From Acidobacteria bacterium UBA2994 (lineage in GTDB: Bacteria; Acidobacteriota; Vicinamibacteria; Vicinamibacterales; UBA8438): a stretch of 64,000 nucleotides of DNA. A program made the translations under genes and the position numbers. This document shows positions 25,978 through 33,814 of this stretch, in pieces. Position 1 is the first letter of the stretch. Each line of letters begins with the position of its first letter. The notes below the pieces were generated by a model. The model was not told where the DNA came from and did not search any database. It saw nothing but the letters and a program-made list of their open reading frames with translations. The stretch lies in assembly GCA_002346545.1 (NCBI GenBank), contig DEAA01000046.1, positions 1-64,000 of the forward strand, written 5' to 3'.

Positions 25978-27299
25978 GCGCCGATCTGGAGCTGGTCAGC
26001 GCCACTGACCGCGGCGTTGACGAAGACCGCGCGGCCGTCCACGAACGTCGCCGCGACCCCACCCTTGAAGGAGCGCCCGTCAAACGGACTGTTTCGACCG
26101 AGCGACCGAAAGGTCGTACTGTCGACCTGCACCGGGAGGTCCGGCGCCAACAGTGTGAGGTCGGCGGGAGCCCCGACCGACAGCCCTCCACCAGGCACAT
26201 CCAAGATGCGAGCAGGATTGACCGACATTAACTCGACCATTCGGCCGAGTGAGATCACCCCGCCATGTACCAGCCGATCTAGACAGACAGAGACCGCGGT
26301 TTCGAGACCGACGACCCCAAACGGTGCCTGGTCGAACTCCACCAGCTTCTCGTCATAGTGATGCGGGGCATGGTCGGTGGCGATGACGTCGATCACGCCG
26401 TCTCGCACCGCCTCCACGAGCGCCGCCCGGTCGCCGGTCTCACGTAACGGGGGGTTGACCTTGTATCGAGTGTCGTAAGCGTCGAGCTCCTCGTCGGTCA
26501 GTGCCAGGTGGTGCGGCGTGACTTCGCAGCTCACCCGCGCGCCGCTGGCCTTCCCGGCGGCGACCGCGGCGACGGCGGCGCGGCTACTCAGGTGGGCGAT
26601 GTGCACGGCAGCTCCGGTCGTACAAGCCAGCGCGATGTCGCGTTCCACCAGAATCTGCTCCGCAACCGCAGGCCGGCCACGCAACCCGAGCGATGCGGCG
26701 CGAAATCCCTCGTGCGCCACACCTCCGTCGGCAAGAGACATATCCTCGCAGTGGTCGATGACGGGCATCCCGAACATGCCGGCGTACTCCAGTGCCCGTC
26801 GCATAAGCAGTGCGCTGGCCACGGGCTGGCCGTCGTCGGACACCGCCACGCAGCCAGCTTCGTGCAGCTCTCCCAACTCCGCCAGCTGCTCCCCGGCTCT
26901 GCCGCGACTCACCGCTCCGATGGGATACACCCGCGCGAGGCCAGCGTCAGCGGCCCGCTCCAGAATCAACCGGGTCACCCCGGCCTCGTCATTGGCCGGC
27001 TCGGTGTTCGGCATGCACGCCACCGCCGTGAACCCTCCGGCGACCGCCGCGGCCAACCCGGTGGCGATCGTCTCCTTGTGCTCCTGGCCCGGCTCACGCA
27101 AGTGCACATGCATATCGATGAGTCCGGGACAAACGACACAGCCGTCCGGCACCGCGACCTCCCGGACACCCTCGGGCAGAATGAGGTCGACTCCCACCCC
27201 CGCGATCCGGCTCTCCTCGATGAACACGTCGACGTGCCCGTCGACATCGTTCGCCGGGTCCACGACCCGCCCCCCACGCAGCACAACCGCGTCAGCCAC
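25974..27299 (-). CDS. pyrC: Dihydroorotase
   Basis: A 441-aa zinc amidohydrolase of class I type. It has the metal-binding [19 protein letters not shown], the NTEPAND loop and the ATDHAPHH motif near residue 310. It cyclises carbamoyl-aspartate to dihydroorotate. GTG 27299 is chosen: GGGAGG lies 7 nt upstream and the start overlaps the pyrB stop by 8 nt. The frame open to 27350 would overlap pyrB by 59 nt. Confidence 0.95.
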   Translation of the reverse strand: MADAVVLRGGRVVDPANDVDGHVDVFIEESRIAGVGVDLILPEGVREVAVPDGCVVCPGLIDMHVHLREPGQEHKETIATGLAAAVAGGFTAVACMPNTEPANDEAGVTRLILERAADAGLARVYPIGAVSRGRAGEQLAELGELHEAGCVAVSDDGQPVASALLMRRALEYAGMFGMPVIDHCEDMSLADGGVAHEGFRAASLGLRGRPAVAEQILVERDIALACTTGAAVHIAHLSSRAAVAAVAAGKASGARVSCEVTPHHLALTDEELDAYDTRYKVNPPLRETGDRAALVEAVRDGVIDVIATDHAPHHYDEKLVEFDQAPFGVVGLETAVSVCLDRLVHGGVISLGRMVELMSVNPARILDVPGGGLSVGAPADLTLLAPDLPVQVDSTTFRSLGRNSPFDGRSFKGGVAATFVDGRAVFVNAAVSGADQLQIGA

Positions 27300-28284
27300 C
27301 CTGGCCTCCCGACAGCAGATACAACACCGCCATCCTGATGGCGACGCCATTGGCTACCTGTTCAAGGATGACCGACCCGGGGCCGTCAGCCACATCCGAC
27401 GCGATCTCGACCCCGCGGTTCATAGGCCCGGGGTGCATGATGATGGCGTCAGGGGCAGCTCGGCGTAGCCGCTCGGCCGTCATGCCGAAGCACCGGAAGT
27501 ACTCGCGCAGAGAGGGAAAAAAGTGCCCCTGCATCCGCTCGAGCTGAATCCGAAGCAACATGACCACGTCGGCCCCATCCACCGCTTCGTCGATCGAGGT
27601 GGTCGCCCTGACACCGAACCTGGCCGCCTCCGGCAACATGAGCGTCGCCGGAGCACACACCGTGACCGCGGCCCCCAGCGCCTCGAGAAGCAACAAGTTC
27701 GAGCGGAGCACGCGGCTGTGAAGCAGGTCACCCACGATCGAGACACGCAAGCCGTCGAAACACCCTTTGTGCTCTCGGATGGTCAGAGCATCGAGCAGCG
27801 CCTGGGTCGGGTGCTCATGCATGCCGTCCCCGGCGTTGATCACGCGGGCCTTACACAGCTTGGCGACGAGATGGCCCGCACCGGCGGCCGCATGCCGCAC
27901 CACGATGACATCGGGTGCCATCGCCTCGAGGTTGCGCACGGTGTCGGCCAGGGTCTCCCCCTTCGCCAGGCTCGACCCGCTGGCCACTACGTTCACCGTG
28001 TCTGCGCTGAGCCGCTTCTCGGCTATCTCGAACGATGTGCGTGTTCGGGTACTCGCCTCGAAGAAGAGATTTACGACGGTCTGGCCGCGCAGAGCCGGTA
28101 CCTTCTTGATGGCCCTGGTGCCGACCTCCTGCATCGCCTCGGCGGTGTCGAGAATCAGCAGGATCTCCTCGGCGGATAGATCGCCGATGCTCAACAGATC
28201 CGTCGTCCGAAGACCTGCGGGCGTCGACAATACCGACGTCCCGGCGCTATGGGCGTCGCGACCGGTATCAGCTGTCTGGGGCAT
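27292..28284 (-). CDS. pyrB: Aspartate carbamoyltransferase catalytic subunit
   Basis: A 330-aa enzyme condensing carbamoyl phosphate with aspartate. The carbamoyl-phosphate loop [13 protein letters not shown] and the [12 protein letters not shown] motif are both intact. The first 25 residues are an unrelated polar extension. No pyrI regulatory subunit gene is nearby, so it is probably a catalytic trimer under PyrR control. It overlaps pyrR by 17 nt. Confidence 0.95.
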   Translation of the reverse strand: MPQTADTGRDAHSAGTSVLSTPAGLRTTDLLSIGDLSAEEILLILDTAEAMQEVGTRAIKKVPALRGQTVVNLFFEASTRTRTSFEIAEKRLSADTVNVVASGSSLAKGETLADTVRNLEAMAPDVIVVRHAAAGAGHLVAKLCKARVINAGDGMHEHPTQALLDALTIREHKGCFDGLRVSIVGDLLHSRVLRSNLLLLEALGAAVTVCAPATLMLPEAARFGVRATTSIDEAVDGADVVMLLRIQLERMQGHFFPSLREYFRCFGMTAERLRRAAPDAIIMHPGPMNRGVEIASDVADGPGSVILEQVANGVAIRMAVLYLLSGGQGG

Positions 28285-28810
28285 CCTCGATCACCACTTC
28301 GTCACGGTCTTCGACTTCCGACAGCCTCACCTGGACGCTCTCCTGCAGTGAGGTCGGGAGGTTCTTTCCCACGTAGTCGGCCTTGATCGGGAGCTCCCGG
28401 TGCCCGCGATCCACCAGCACGACCAGTTCGATGGCCCGTGGACGCCCAAAGTCAATTAGCGCATCGAGTGCGGCCCGAATCGTCCGGCCGGTATAGAGCA
28501 CGTCGTCGACCAACACGATGCGCCGATCGTCGATCGAGAAGTCGATCTCGGTTCGTCGGAGCACCGGTTGCGGACCCACCGGATGCCGCATCAGGTCATC
28601 GCGATAGAGCGTGATATCGAGCACGCCGGTCGGTACGTCGACCTTCACGATCTCGGCCAACGCCTCCGACAGCCGCCTGGCAATCGGGACTCCTCGGGTA
28701 CGGATGCCGATCAAGGCAAGGGACTCAAGCGAGTGATGACGCTCCACAATTTCGTGAGCGATCCTTGCGATGGTACGGGCGACTTGGTCCGACGACATCA
28801 CGACCGGCAT
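28268..28810 (-). CDS. pyrR: PyrR bifunctional regulator / uracil phosphoribosyltransferase
   Basis: A 180-aa protein with the PRPP-binding motif [21 protein letters not shown], the [12 protein letters not shown] segment, and the ITLYRDDL loop typical of PyrR. It binds a leader RNA hairpin when UMP is high and reduces pyr expression. ATG 28810 is chosen because GGGAGG (28815-28820 on the plus strand as CCTCCC) lies 4 nt upstream; the frame open to 28849 has no such site. It heads the pyrR-pyrB-pyrC-DUF2400 operon. Confidence 0.95.
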   Translation of the reverse strand: MPVVMSSDQVARTIARIAHEIVERHHSLESLALIGIRTRGVPIARRLSEALAEIVKVDVPTGVLDITLYRDDLMRHPVGPQPVLRRTEIDFSIDDRRIVLVDDVLYTGRTIRAALDALIDFGRPRAIELVVLVDRGHRELPIKADYVGKNLPTSLQESVQVRLSEVEDRDEVVIEDAPDS

Positions 28811-28910
28811 GCAACCTCCCGGAGACCGGCGGGCGCACGACGACCGCATCGGACCATGCGGGGACTTTGGACGTGGAACGGGGGAGGGCTAAGTAAGTGC
28901 ACCGGCTGTC

Positions 28911-28944
28911 CTCTTTGCGACCTCACAGGGTCTGCATTAAAGAG
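28911..28944 (-). promoter_or_regulatory. PyrR-binding leader hairpin
   Basis: The pyrR transcript starts at about 28945 and immediately forms CTCTTT (28939-28944) paired with AAAGAG (28911-28916). An inner stem GACC (28929-28932) pairs with GGTC (28919-28922) around the loop CTGTGA. The order of stem, internal loop, upper stem and CCNGNGAGG core matches the PyrR-binding consensus of other bacteria. No intrinsic terminator is seen downstream. A CCTCCC stretch (28882-28887) could pair with the pyrR Shine-Dalgarno GGGAGG, which suggests control of translation. Confidence 0.7.
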
Positions 28945-28951
28945 TCGCCCG

Positions 28952-28980
28952 ATCATATTGCTCACTGGACACTGATGCAA
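28952..28980 (-). promoter_or_regulatory. pyrR operon promoter
   Basis: On the minus strand TTGCAT (28975-28980), a 17-nt spacer and TATGAT (28952-28957). The predicted start near 28945 leaves a leader of about 135 nt holding the PyrR hairpin. Confidence 0.7.
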
Positions 28981-28982
28981 GG

Positions 28983-28994
28983 GAGACCGGTCTC
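28983..28994. promoter_or_regulatory. Perfect 12-bp palindrome between divergent pyr promoters
   Basis: GAGACCGGTCTC lies 2 bp upstream of the pyrR -35 box and 24 bp upstream of the pyrK -10 box. It is a plausible operator for a dimeric regulator acting on both directions. Part of it (GGAGACCGG) recurs at 28821-28829 near the pyrR ribosome binding site. Confidence 0.4.
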
Positions 28995-29018
28995 AGCAGA
29001 AGCTTGGAGGCCTTCGGT

Positions 29019-29024
29019 TATACT
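29019..29024 (+). promoter_or_regulatory. Candidate -10 box for a leaderless pyrK transcript
   Basis: TATACT ends 8 nt before the pyrK ATG at 29033, so transcription would begin at or next to the start codon. No Shine-Dalgarno is present in CTCGGCGCTT just before the ATG. The -35 region is poor. Confidence 0.45.
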
Positions 29025-29032
29025 CGGCGCTT

Positions 29033-29851
29033 ATGCCGGTCGACGTCGACGCCGTCGTCATATCCAACACTAAGCTCTCGGATTTTTACAACGTCGTAGC
29101 TGTCGCGGCCCCTGACGTAGCTCGCCAGGCCCGTCCGGGTCAGTTCGTGATGGTGAAACCGGATAAGGATTATGACCCGCTCCTCCGACGGCCTTTCTCG
29201 GTGTTCGAGATTCTCCGGGATCCCGCTGGCAGAGTCAGCGGTTTCTCGTTGCTGAACAAGCGGATCGGGGTCACGACCAGGCGCCTATATGACATCACCC
29301 CTGGAGAGCGGCTGCAGTGTCTCGGCCCGCTGGGGCAGGCGTTCGAATCGCCCGCCGCGGACCAGCAGGCGTGGATGGTCGCCGGCGGTGTCGGTCTCGC
29401 TCCGTTCCTCACCCTTGCCGAGAGCCTCGTCGAACGGTTGGCGGCGACCAGGCTTTTCTATGGGGGGCGAAGTGCAGACGACCTCTTCTACCTGGAAACC
29501 TTCGAGGCGCTCGGTGTGAGACTCGAACTCACCACCGACGATGGCAGCCGAGGCCACCCTGGACTAGTGACCGGGCCGCTCCACCGCGCGCTCGACGAGA
29601 CCGACAAGGGGATATCCGTCCGACTGTACGCCTGCGGCCCAACCCCAATGATGCAAGCTGTTACCGAACTTGCCGCGACTCATGGCCGCTCCACCGACGT
29701 GTCGCTGGAACAAGTAATGGGATGCGGGCTCGGCGGCTGCTACAGCTGCGTCGTGCCGGTCGCCGAGCCGGGACAGCCGACCCGGTTCGTTCGGTCATGT
29801 CTGCAGGGACCGGTGTTCGACGGCGGGCGCATAGACTGGGACCAGCTATGA
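29033..29851 (+). CDS. pyrK: Dihydroorotate dehydrogenase electron transfer subunit
   Basis: A 272-aa iron-sulfur flavoprotein. The N-terminal FAD domain has the RRPFSVFEI motif, the NAD domain has MVAGGVGLAPFLTLAE, and the C-terminus has the [2Fe-2S] site MGCGLGGCYSC followed by a fourth cysteine in VRSCLQGPVF. With PyrD type 1B it passes electrons from dihydroorotate to NAD+. It overlaps pyrD by 4 nt (ATGA). It probably lacks a leader (see the -10 box). Confidence 0.95.
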   Translation: MPVDVDAVVISNTKLSDFYNVVAVAAPDVARQARPGQFVMVKPDKDYDPLLRRPFSVFEILRDPAGRVSGFSLLNKRIGVTTRRLYDITPGERLQCLGPLGQAFESPAADQQAWMVAGGVGLAPFLTLAESLVERLAATRLFYGGRSADDLFYLETFEALGVRLELTTDDGSRGHPGLVTGPLHRALDETDKGISVRLYACGPTPMMQAVTELAATHGRSTDVSLEQVMGCGLGGCYSCVVPVAEPGQPTRFVRSCLQGPVFDGGRIDWDQL

Positions 29852-30792
29852 GCGACCTGTCGGTCACCATCGGTAGCCTGCGGCTATCGAACCCCCTCAT
29901 CGCCGCTAGCGGTTGTTTTGGCTACGGCGTGGAGTACGCGGACCTGGTGGCGCTGGACACGCTGGGCGGCGTTGCGGTTAAGGGGCTCTTTCTGGAGGAA
30001 CGGGAAGGACATCCGCCCCAACGGATCGTGGAGACCCCCAGTGGGATGCTCAACGCGATCGGATTGCAGGGGATCGGAGCGCGACGCTTCGTCTCGGAGA
30101 AGCTCCCTGAACTCAAGCGGCGGGGAGCGGTCGTCGTCGTCAATATCTGCGGCTCGACCGTGGATGAGTATGCTGAGATCGCGCGAATCCTAGACGATGC
30201 GGACGGCATCGGTGCGATAGAGCTCAACATCTCCTGTCCCAATATCAGCAAGGGCGGCATGATGTTCGGCTGCTCGCTGGAGGGTACCCACGACGTTATC
30301 TCCGCCGTCAGGCGCGTGACCGCCCTGCCGGTGATGCCGAAGCTGACGCCGAATGTTACCGACGTCGCGTCGTTCGCGGTGGCCGCAGAGGAGGCCGGTG
30401 CAGACGCGGTATCGCTCGTCAACACTTTCCTCGCCATGGCCATCGATGTGGAAACCCGGCGTCCCCGGCTGTCCAACGTGCTGGGCGGGCTGAGCGGTCC
30501 CGCGATCCGCCCCATCGCCGTGCGCATGGTCCACGAATGCCACCAGGCCATCAAGATCCCAATCGTAGGGATGGGTGGGATCATGACCGCGGAGGACGTG
30601 CTCGAGTTCATGATCGCGGGGGCCACGGCGGTACAGGTCGGTACGGCGAACTTTGTCGATCCGCTGATCTGGGACAAACTCTTCGATGGTCTCCGCGCGT
30701 ACCTCGACCGCCACGGTATCTCGAGCCTGGTGGACCTGGTCGGCAGTCTCGAACTAGAGGAAAGGACACCGGCGTGCAAGAGCTCCTCGTAG
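29848..30792 (+). CDS. pyrD: Dihydroorotate dehydrogenase B, catalytic subunit
   Basis: A 314-aa FMN enzyme of class 1B. It starts LSVTIGSLRLSNPLIAASGCFGYG and has the catalytic cysteine loop ELNISCPNISKGG and the FMN-phosphate region GMGGIMTAEDVLEFMIAGA. The class 1B assignment agrees with the pyrK gene upstream. A longer frame starts at 29317 inside pyrK; ATG 29848 overlaps the pyrK stop and is preferred. Confidence 0.96.
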   Translation: MSDLSVTIGSLRLSNPLIAASGCFGYGVEYADLVALDTLGGVAVKGLFLEEREGHPPQRIVETPSGMLNAIGLQGIGARRFVSEKLPELKRRGAVVVVNICGSTVDEYAEIARILDDADGIGAIELNISCPNISKGGMMFGCSLEGTHDVISAVRRVTALPVMPKLTPNVTDVASFAVAAEEAGADAVSLVNTFLAMAIDVETRRPRLSNVLGGLSGPAIRPIAVRMVHECHQAIKIPIVGMGGIMTAEDVLEFMIAGATAVQVGTANFVDPLIWDKLFDGLRAYLDRHGISSLVDLVGSLELEERTPACKSSS

Positions 30793-31481
30793 CCCTCGAC
30801 GTCGACAGCCGCGACCAGGCACTCGCGCTGGCCGATCAGCTTCGGGGCACGGTCGGCGGGTTCAAGATCGGCAGCCGCCTGTTCACAATCGAGGGCCCGT
30901 CGCTCATTGCGACACTTGCCGACCGCGGAGATCGAGTATTTCTGGACCTCAAGTATCACGACATCCCCACCGTCGTCGCCGAGGCAGTGCGAGCGGCCGG
31001 TCGTCTAGGTGTGTGGATGCTGACAGTGCACACGGCCGGGGGCGAGGCGATGCTCACGGGCGCCGCCGAGGCGGCGGCCGCTCTCGACCAGCCTCCCCAC
31101 GTCGTGGGGGTCACGGTCCTGACCAGTTTCGACGAGGGAGAGCTGAACCAGATCGGAGTGACCCGAACGCTGGGAGACCAGGTTGAGTCGCTGGCCGCGC
31201 TGGCGGTCGCGTCAGGACTCGACGGCATCGTGGCGTCGCCGCGCGAGCTCGTTCCTCTGCGCGAGCGCCTGGGGTCGGCTCCCCTAATCGTGACCCCAGG
31301 CATCCGGGGCGGGGCCGCAGGCGCCTCAGGAGGCGATGACCAGCACCGGACGCTCGACCCGGCCGACGCGCTCGACGCGGGGGCCAGCTACCTAGTCGTG
31401 GGACGACCGATCATCGCGGCCGCCGACCCACTCGCCGCGGCCCGGGCCATCACCACCGCCTGCCAGACCACTGGCCGATGA
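30774..31481 (+). CDS. pyrF: Orotidine 5'-phosphate decarboxylase
   Basis: A 235-aa TIM-barrel enzyme making UMP. It starts ELLVALDVDSRDQALALAD and has the catalytic FLDLKYHDIPTVV and the phosphate-binding VTPGIRGGAAG and LVVGRPII loops. GTG 30774 is preceded by AGGAAAGGA and overlaps the pyrD stop by 19 nt. The longer frame to 30537 lies antisense to nothing but inside pyrD and is rejected. The glutaredoxin-like gene overlaps its stop (ATGA). Confidence 0.95.
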   Translation: MQELLVALDVDSRDQALALADQLRGTVGGFKIGSRLFTIEGPSLIATLADRGDRVFLDLKYHDIPTVVAEAVRAAGRLGVWMLTVHTAGGEAMLTGAAEAAAALDQPPHVVGVTVLTSFDEGELNQIGVTRTLGDQVESLAALAVASGLDGIVASPRELVPLRERLGSAPLIVTPGIRGGAAGASGGDDQHRTLDPADALDAGASYLVVGRPIIAAADPLAAARAITTACQTTGR

Positions 31482-31756
31482 TCGCGCTGACCCTGTACAC
31501 ACGGGCCGGCTGCCACCTCTGCGATCAGATGAAAGCGGTGATCGAACGGGTCGCTGCTAACGCACCGCTAGCACTGGAGGAGGTCGACATCGATAGCGAC
31601 ACCTCGCTTCAGGCACGCTACGGCCACGACATACCCGTACTGGTGATCGACGACGCTGAAGTCGCCCGTCACCGTGTCGACGAACGTCGTCTCCGTGAAC
31701 TACTGAGGAACCCCAAAGGAACTCGCGCGCGCGAGCCGAAGCTCACGCGCGCGTGA
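31478..31756 (+). CDS. Glutaredoxin-like protein (DUF836 type)
   Basis: A 92-aa thioredoxin-fold protein: LTLYTRAGCHLCDQMK holds the CxxC redox site, and the cis-Pro element is HDIPVLVIDD. Such small proteins are probably thiol reductants of unknown target. ATGA overlap with pyrF places it at the end of the pyrK-pyrD-pyrF operon. The last codons lie in an alternating CG stretch (31722-31753) that can fold into a strong hairpin, possibly the operon's end signal, though without a T-run. Confidence 0.85.
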   Translation: MIALTLYTRAGCHLCDQMKAVIERVAANAPLALEEVDIDSDTSLQARYGHDIPVLVIDDAEVARHRVDERRLRELLRNPKGTRAREPKLTRA

Positions 31757-31783
31757 CGTCCCTCCCGGTCAGGATGACCAGGC

Positions 31784-32362
31784 CTACTTGGCGGTAATGA
31801 TGAAGTGCCCGCGCCGATTTCTCGACCAGCACCCTTCGTGTGAGTCGGTGCAGAACGGCGACTCCTCACCACGGCTGACGGTGGCGACACGATTGGCGGC
31901 AATGCCAAGGCCCAGCAAGTAGTCCCGCACCGCGGCCGCGCGGCGCTCACCGAGCGCGAGGTTGTACTCGTTGGTGCCACGCTCGTCACAGTGCCCCTCG
32001 ATGCTGATCCGCGTCGAGGTCCACTGACGCATCCAATCGGCGTTGCGCTGCAGCGCAGCCCGCCCATCGGGCAACAGCTCGGACTGATCAAGCTCAAAGA
32101 ACACCGGATCCAGCGGCGAGGTGCTGTTCAGCTCCTCGAGCGACATCCTCGCGAACAGCTCCTCCGGGCTCAGAGGCGCAGGCGGTGCTGGCTCGGGTGG
32201 CGGCGGCGGTGGTGGTGGCGGTGGTGGTGGTGCCTCGGGCGCCGCAGGTGGCGGTGGTGGTGGCGGCGGCTCAGGCGGCGGATTATCGGCGCAAGCTGCC
32301 GCGCCAAGACCGAGCAGCAGGCTCAGGGAGGCGGCGTGCAGGTAGTGATATCTGGACTTCAT
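31784..32362 (-). CDS. pal: Peptidoglycan-associated lipoprotein (Pal)
   Basis: A 192-aa lipoprotein. The signal peptide ends in the lipobox GAAAC. A very long proline-rich linker follows at about residues 28-62, with runs of eight and twelve prolines. The C-terminal OmpA-like domain contains SIEGHCDERGTNEYNLALGERRA, the classic peptidoglycan-binding motif, and ends NRRGHFIITAK. Pal ties the outer membrane to peptidoglycan in the Tol-Pal system; no tol genes are in the window. ATG 32362 has AGGAGA 10 nt upstream; the longer frame to 32572 would run into the LysW-like gene. Confidence 0.93.
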   Translation of the reverse strand: MKSRYHYLHAASLSLLLGLGAAACADNPPPEPPPPPPPPAAPEAPPPPPPPPPPPPEPAPPAPLSPEELFARMSLEELNSTSPLDPVFFELDQSELLPDGRAALQRNADWMRQWTSTRISIEGHCDERGTNEYNLALGERRAAAVRDYLLGLGIAANRVATVSRGEESPFCTDSHEGCWSRNRRGHFIITAK

Positions 32363-32456
32363 GTGCGGCGTCTCCTGTCTCAGCGCTCCTGGGTCGGAAG
32401 GGATCTCTCGGTCGGTAAGTCGATCCGACGAAATACCCGTGTGACCAGAAGAGCAA

Positions 32457-32485
32457 AGCTTAAAAGGAACGGAGGGTTCTGTCAA
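32457..32485 (-). promoter_or_regulatory. Promoter candidate for pal
   Basis: On the minus strand a perfect TTGACA (32480-32485), a 17-nt spacer and TAAGCT (32457-32462). Transcription would begin about 90 nt upstream of the pal ATG. Confidence 0.6.
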
Positions 32486-32568
32486 ATCACAGTATTTCCA
32501 AGGACTTCCGGTGCCATTATGGTGATGTTTCTCGCCGATTTCCCGTCCGGGCGGACGACCCGTCAGTG

Positions 32569-32763
32569 TCACTCCCAGTCGTCGTCCGCGTCGGCATCAG
32601 GGTCGTCGTCATCAGCTTCCGGTTCAGCCAGCTCAAATTCGACCGGAGAAACGGCCGAGACGAGCAAATTCGCTCCACATTCGGCGCAGCTCAGCTCGTC
32701 ACCACGTTCGATGTCGAACTCGTCGACGTCGATGTCGGCATCGCATTCGCAACAGATCGGCAT
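32569..32763 (-). CDS. LysW-like small zinc-ribbon amino-carrier protein
   Basis: A 64-aa acidic protein. It has two paired cysteine motifs, CCEC near the N-terminus and CAEC at about residue 28, in the LysW pattern (CxxC-(about 20)-CxxC, with D-F-D-I-E-R-G-D-E before the second pair). The C-terminus is very acidic and ends DDDWE. In LysW and ArgW the terminal Glu of EDWGE carries the substrate on its side chain; here the terminal Glu is kept but the motif lacks the Gly. No lysX, lysZ or lysY genes are in the window. ATG 32763 is chosen because GGGTGA precedes it; an in-frame GTG lies three codons further upstream. Confidence 0.7.
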   Translation of the reverse strand: MPICCECDADIDVDEFDIERGDELSCAECGANLLVSAVSPVEFELAEPEADDDDPDADADDDWE

Positions 32764-32814
32764 AAAAATCACCCGTAGGCGCTGTCGAGGATTCTCGCGC
32801 AGTCGGAGCCGCGG

Positions 32815-32843
32815 ATTATAGCGACCTGGAACGGCGCCCGCAA
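32815..32843 (-). promoter_or_regulatory. Promoter candidate for the LysW-like gene
   Basis: On the minus strand TTGCGG (32838-32843), a 17-nt spacer and a perfect TATAAT (32815-32820). The leader would be about 45 nt. Confidence 0.6.
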
Positions 32844-32908
32844 CGCGTCGACGGGCCCGCTGTGGGCTGGAGGCACATGACGGGACGACCGATAAGCAGT
32901 CAACGACG

Positions 32909-33625
32909 ATGCATGCCTCTGCCGCGAGCGCTCGGACGGTTCTCGTCGCGATTCAGGACGACACGGTGCGCGATAGGTTCACGGCAGCTCTGCACGAGGC
33001 GGGGCATCGGACCCAGTCAGCGGAGGAGGTCGATACGCTCTGGACTGCGCTCGACTCTAGCCCCAATGCCGATCTGATCCTCCTAGACCTGTCACTCTCG
33101 AATGAAGCGCACACACTGGTCTTAGCCATTCGGGCACGCAGCTCGCCCACACCACTTGTGATTCTGAGCGGGTCGGTCAGCGACGCCGACCAGGTCAGAC
33201 AGCTGTCCAATCTCGGTGTGTCTGGCTACGTTAACGACCACACGGATCACGCACGGATCCTACCGGCGCTCGCGCCACATCTATTCCCTGACAGCTTCAA
33301 TCGACGGAGCAGCCCTCGGGTTGAGCTCGCCGTCCCAGTCTCCTACCGGGTCGACTCGACCATTGCCAGTGCGATGACGCTCAATCTCGGGCGGGGCGGA
33401 CTCGCGGTGCGAACCATGAGCCCCCTCGAGGTCGCGACCCGGGTGCGGGCTCGGCTGCGGCTTCCGGGTGCCTCCGACGACGTCGAGGCGGAGTCGAGGG
33501 TGGTCTGGCGCGACCGACGGGTCGGCGGCATGGGCCTGCAGTTTGAGGAGGTCAGCGCCGCCGACCAGGCCGCCATCGACCACTTCGTGGACCGCCAAGA
33601 ACTAGCCCCGGATGGCTGGTCCTAA
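32909..33625 (+). CDS. Receiver-like domain fused to a PilZ domain
   Basis: A 238-aa protein. Residues 8-125 form a response-regulator fold: an acidic pair in AIQDD, and the phospho-acceptor candidate Asp in LILLDLSLS. The conserved Lys of the last strand is missing (SGYVNDHTD). Residues about 130-235 are a PilZ domain with the c-di-GMP motif RSSPR (RxxxR) and NLGRGG in place of the usual (D/N)xSxxG. It is likely a c-di-GMP effector whose receiver half may not be phosphorylated in the normal way. No histidine kinase gene is near. Confidence 0.82.
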   Translation: MHASAASARTVLVAIQDDTVRDRFTAALHEAGHRTQSAEEVDTLWTALDSSPNADLILLDLSLSNEAHTLVLAIRARSSPTPLVILSGSVSDADQVRQLSNLGVSGYVNDHTDHARILPALAPHLFPDSFNRRSSPRVELAVPVSYRVDSTIASAMTLNLGRGGLAVRTMSPLEVATRVRARLRLPGASDDVEAESRVVWRDRRVGGMGLQFEEVSAADQAAIDHFVDRQELAPDGWS

Positions 33626-33731
33626 CTGTGTCGGATCTTCCCCCCATACCAGCAGGCGACGGGCCGACGCTTTCGGAACTTAACGTGGCCTGAGACAACC
33701 TCGGGATCCGGGTTTGGCCGTGCGCGCCAGA

Positions 33732-33770
33732 CGGCACGGTTCCTTGGCAGCCTGCCAACCTCCGTTGCCG
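33732..33770. repeat. Extended hairpin upstream of the ABC operon promoter
   Basis: Paired blocks are CGGCA with TGCCG, CGG with CCG, and TTGGCA (33744-33749) with TGCCAA (33753-33758), 14 bp in total with small internal loops. No T-run follows. It lies about 110 bp after the PilZ gene and 15 bp before TTGACA, so it could end the upstream transcript or act as an operator. Confidence 0.55.
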
Positions 33771-33785
33771 AAGCATGTTCCTCTC

Positions 33786-33814
33786 TTGACAGCGCCATTC
33801 GTGGCCACTAGTTT
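33786..33814 (+). promoter_or_regulatory. Promoter candidate for the ABC/GldG operon
   Basis: A perfect TTGACA (33786-33791), a 17-nt spacer and TAGTTT (33809-33814). The -35 box is ideal and the -10 box weak, leaving room for an activator. Confidence 0.5.

Noticed and set aside
26508-27468. Two long plus-strand frames (276 and 316 aa)
   Set aside because: Shadows of pyrC; Arg/Ser/Ala/Thr-rich with no recognised domain.
29922-30959. 345-aa minus-strand frame
   Set aside because: Shadow of pyrD and pyrF, both recognised with active sites.
31722-31753. Alternating CG stretch as an intrinsic terminator
   Set aside because: It can fold strongly but is inside the glutaredoxin coding end and has no T-run, so it is noted with that gene only.
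32121-32345. Gly-rich plus-strand frames over a GGT/GGC repeat
   Set aside because: This is the polyproline linker of Pal read on the wrong strand; not a separate gene or CRISPR-like array.
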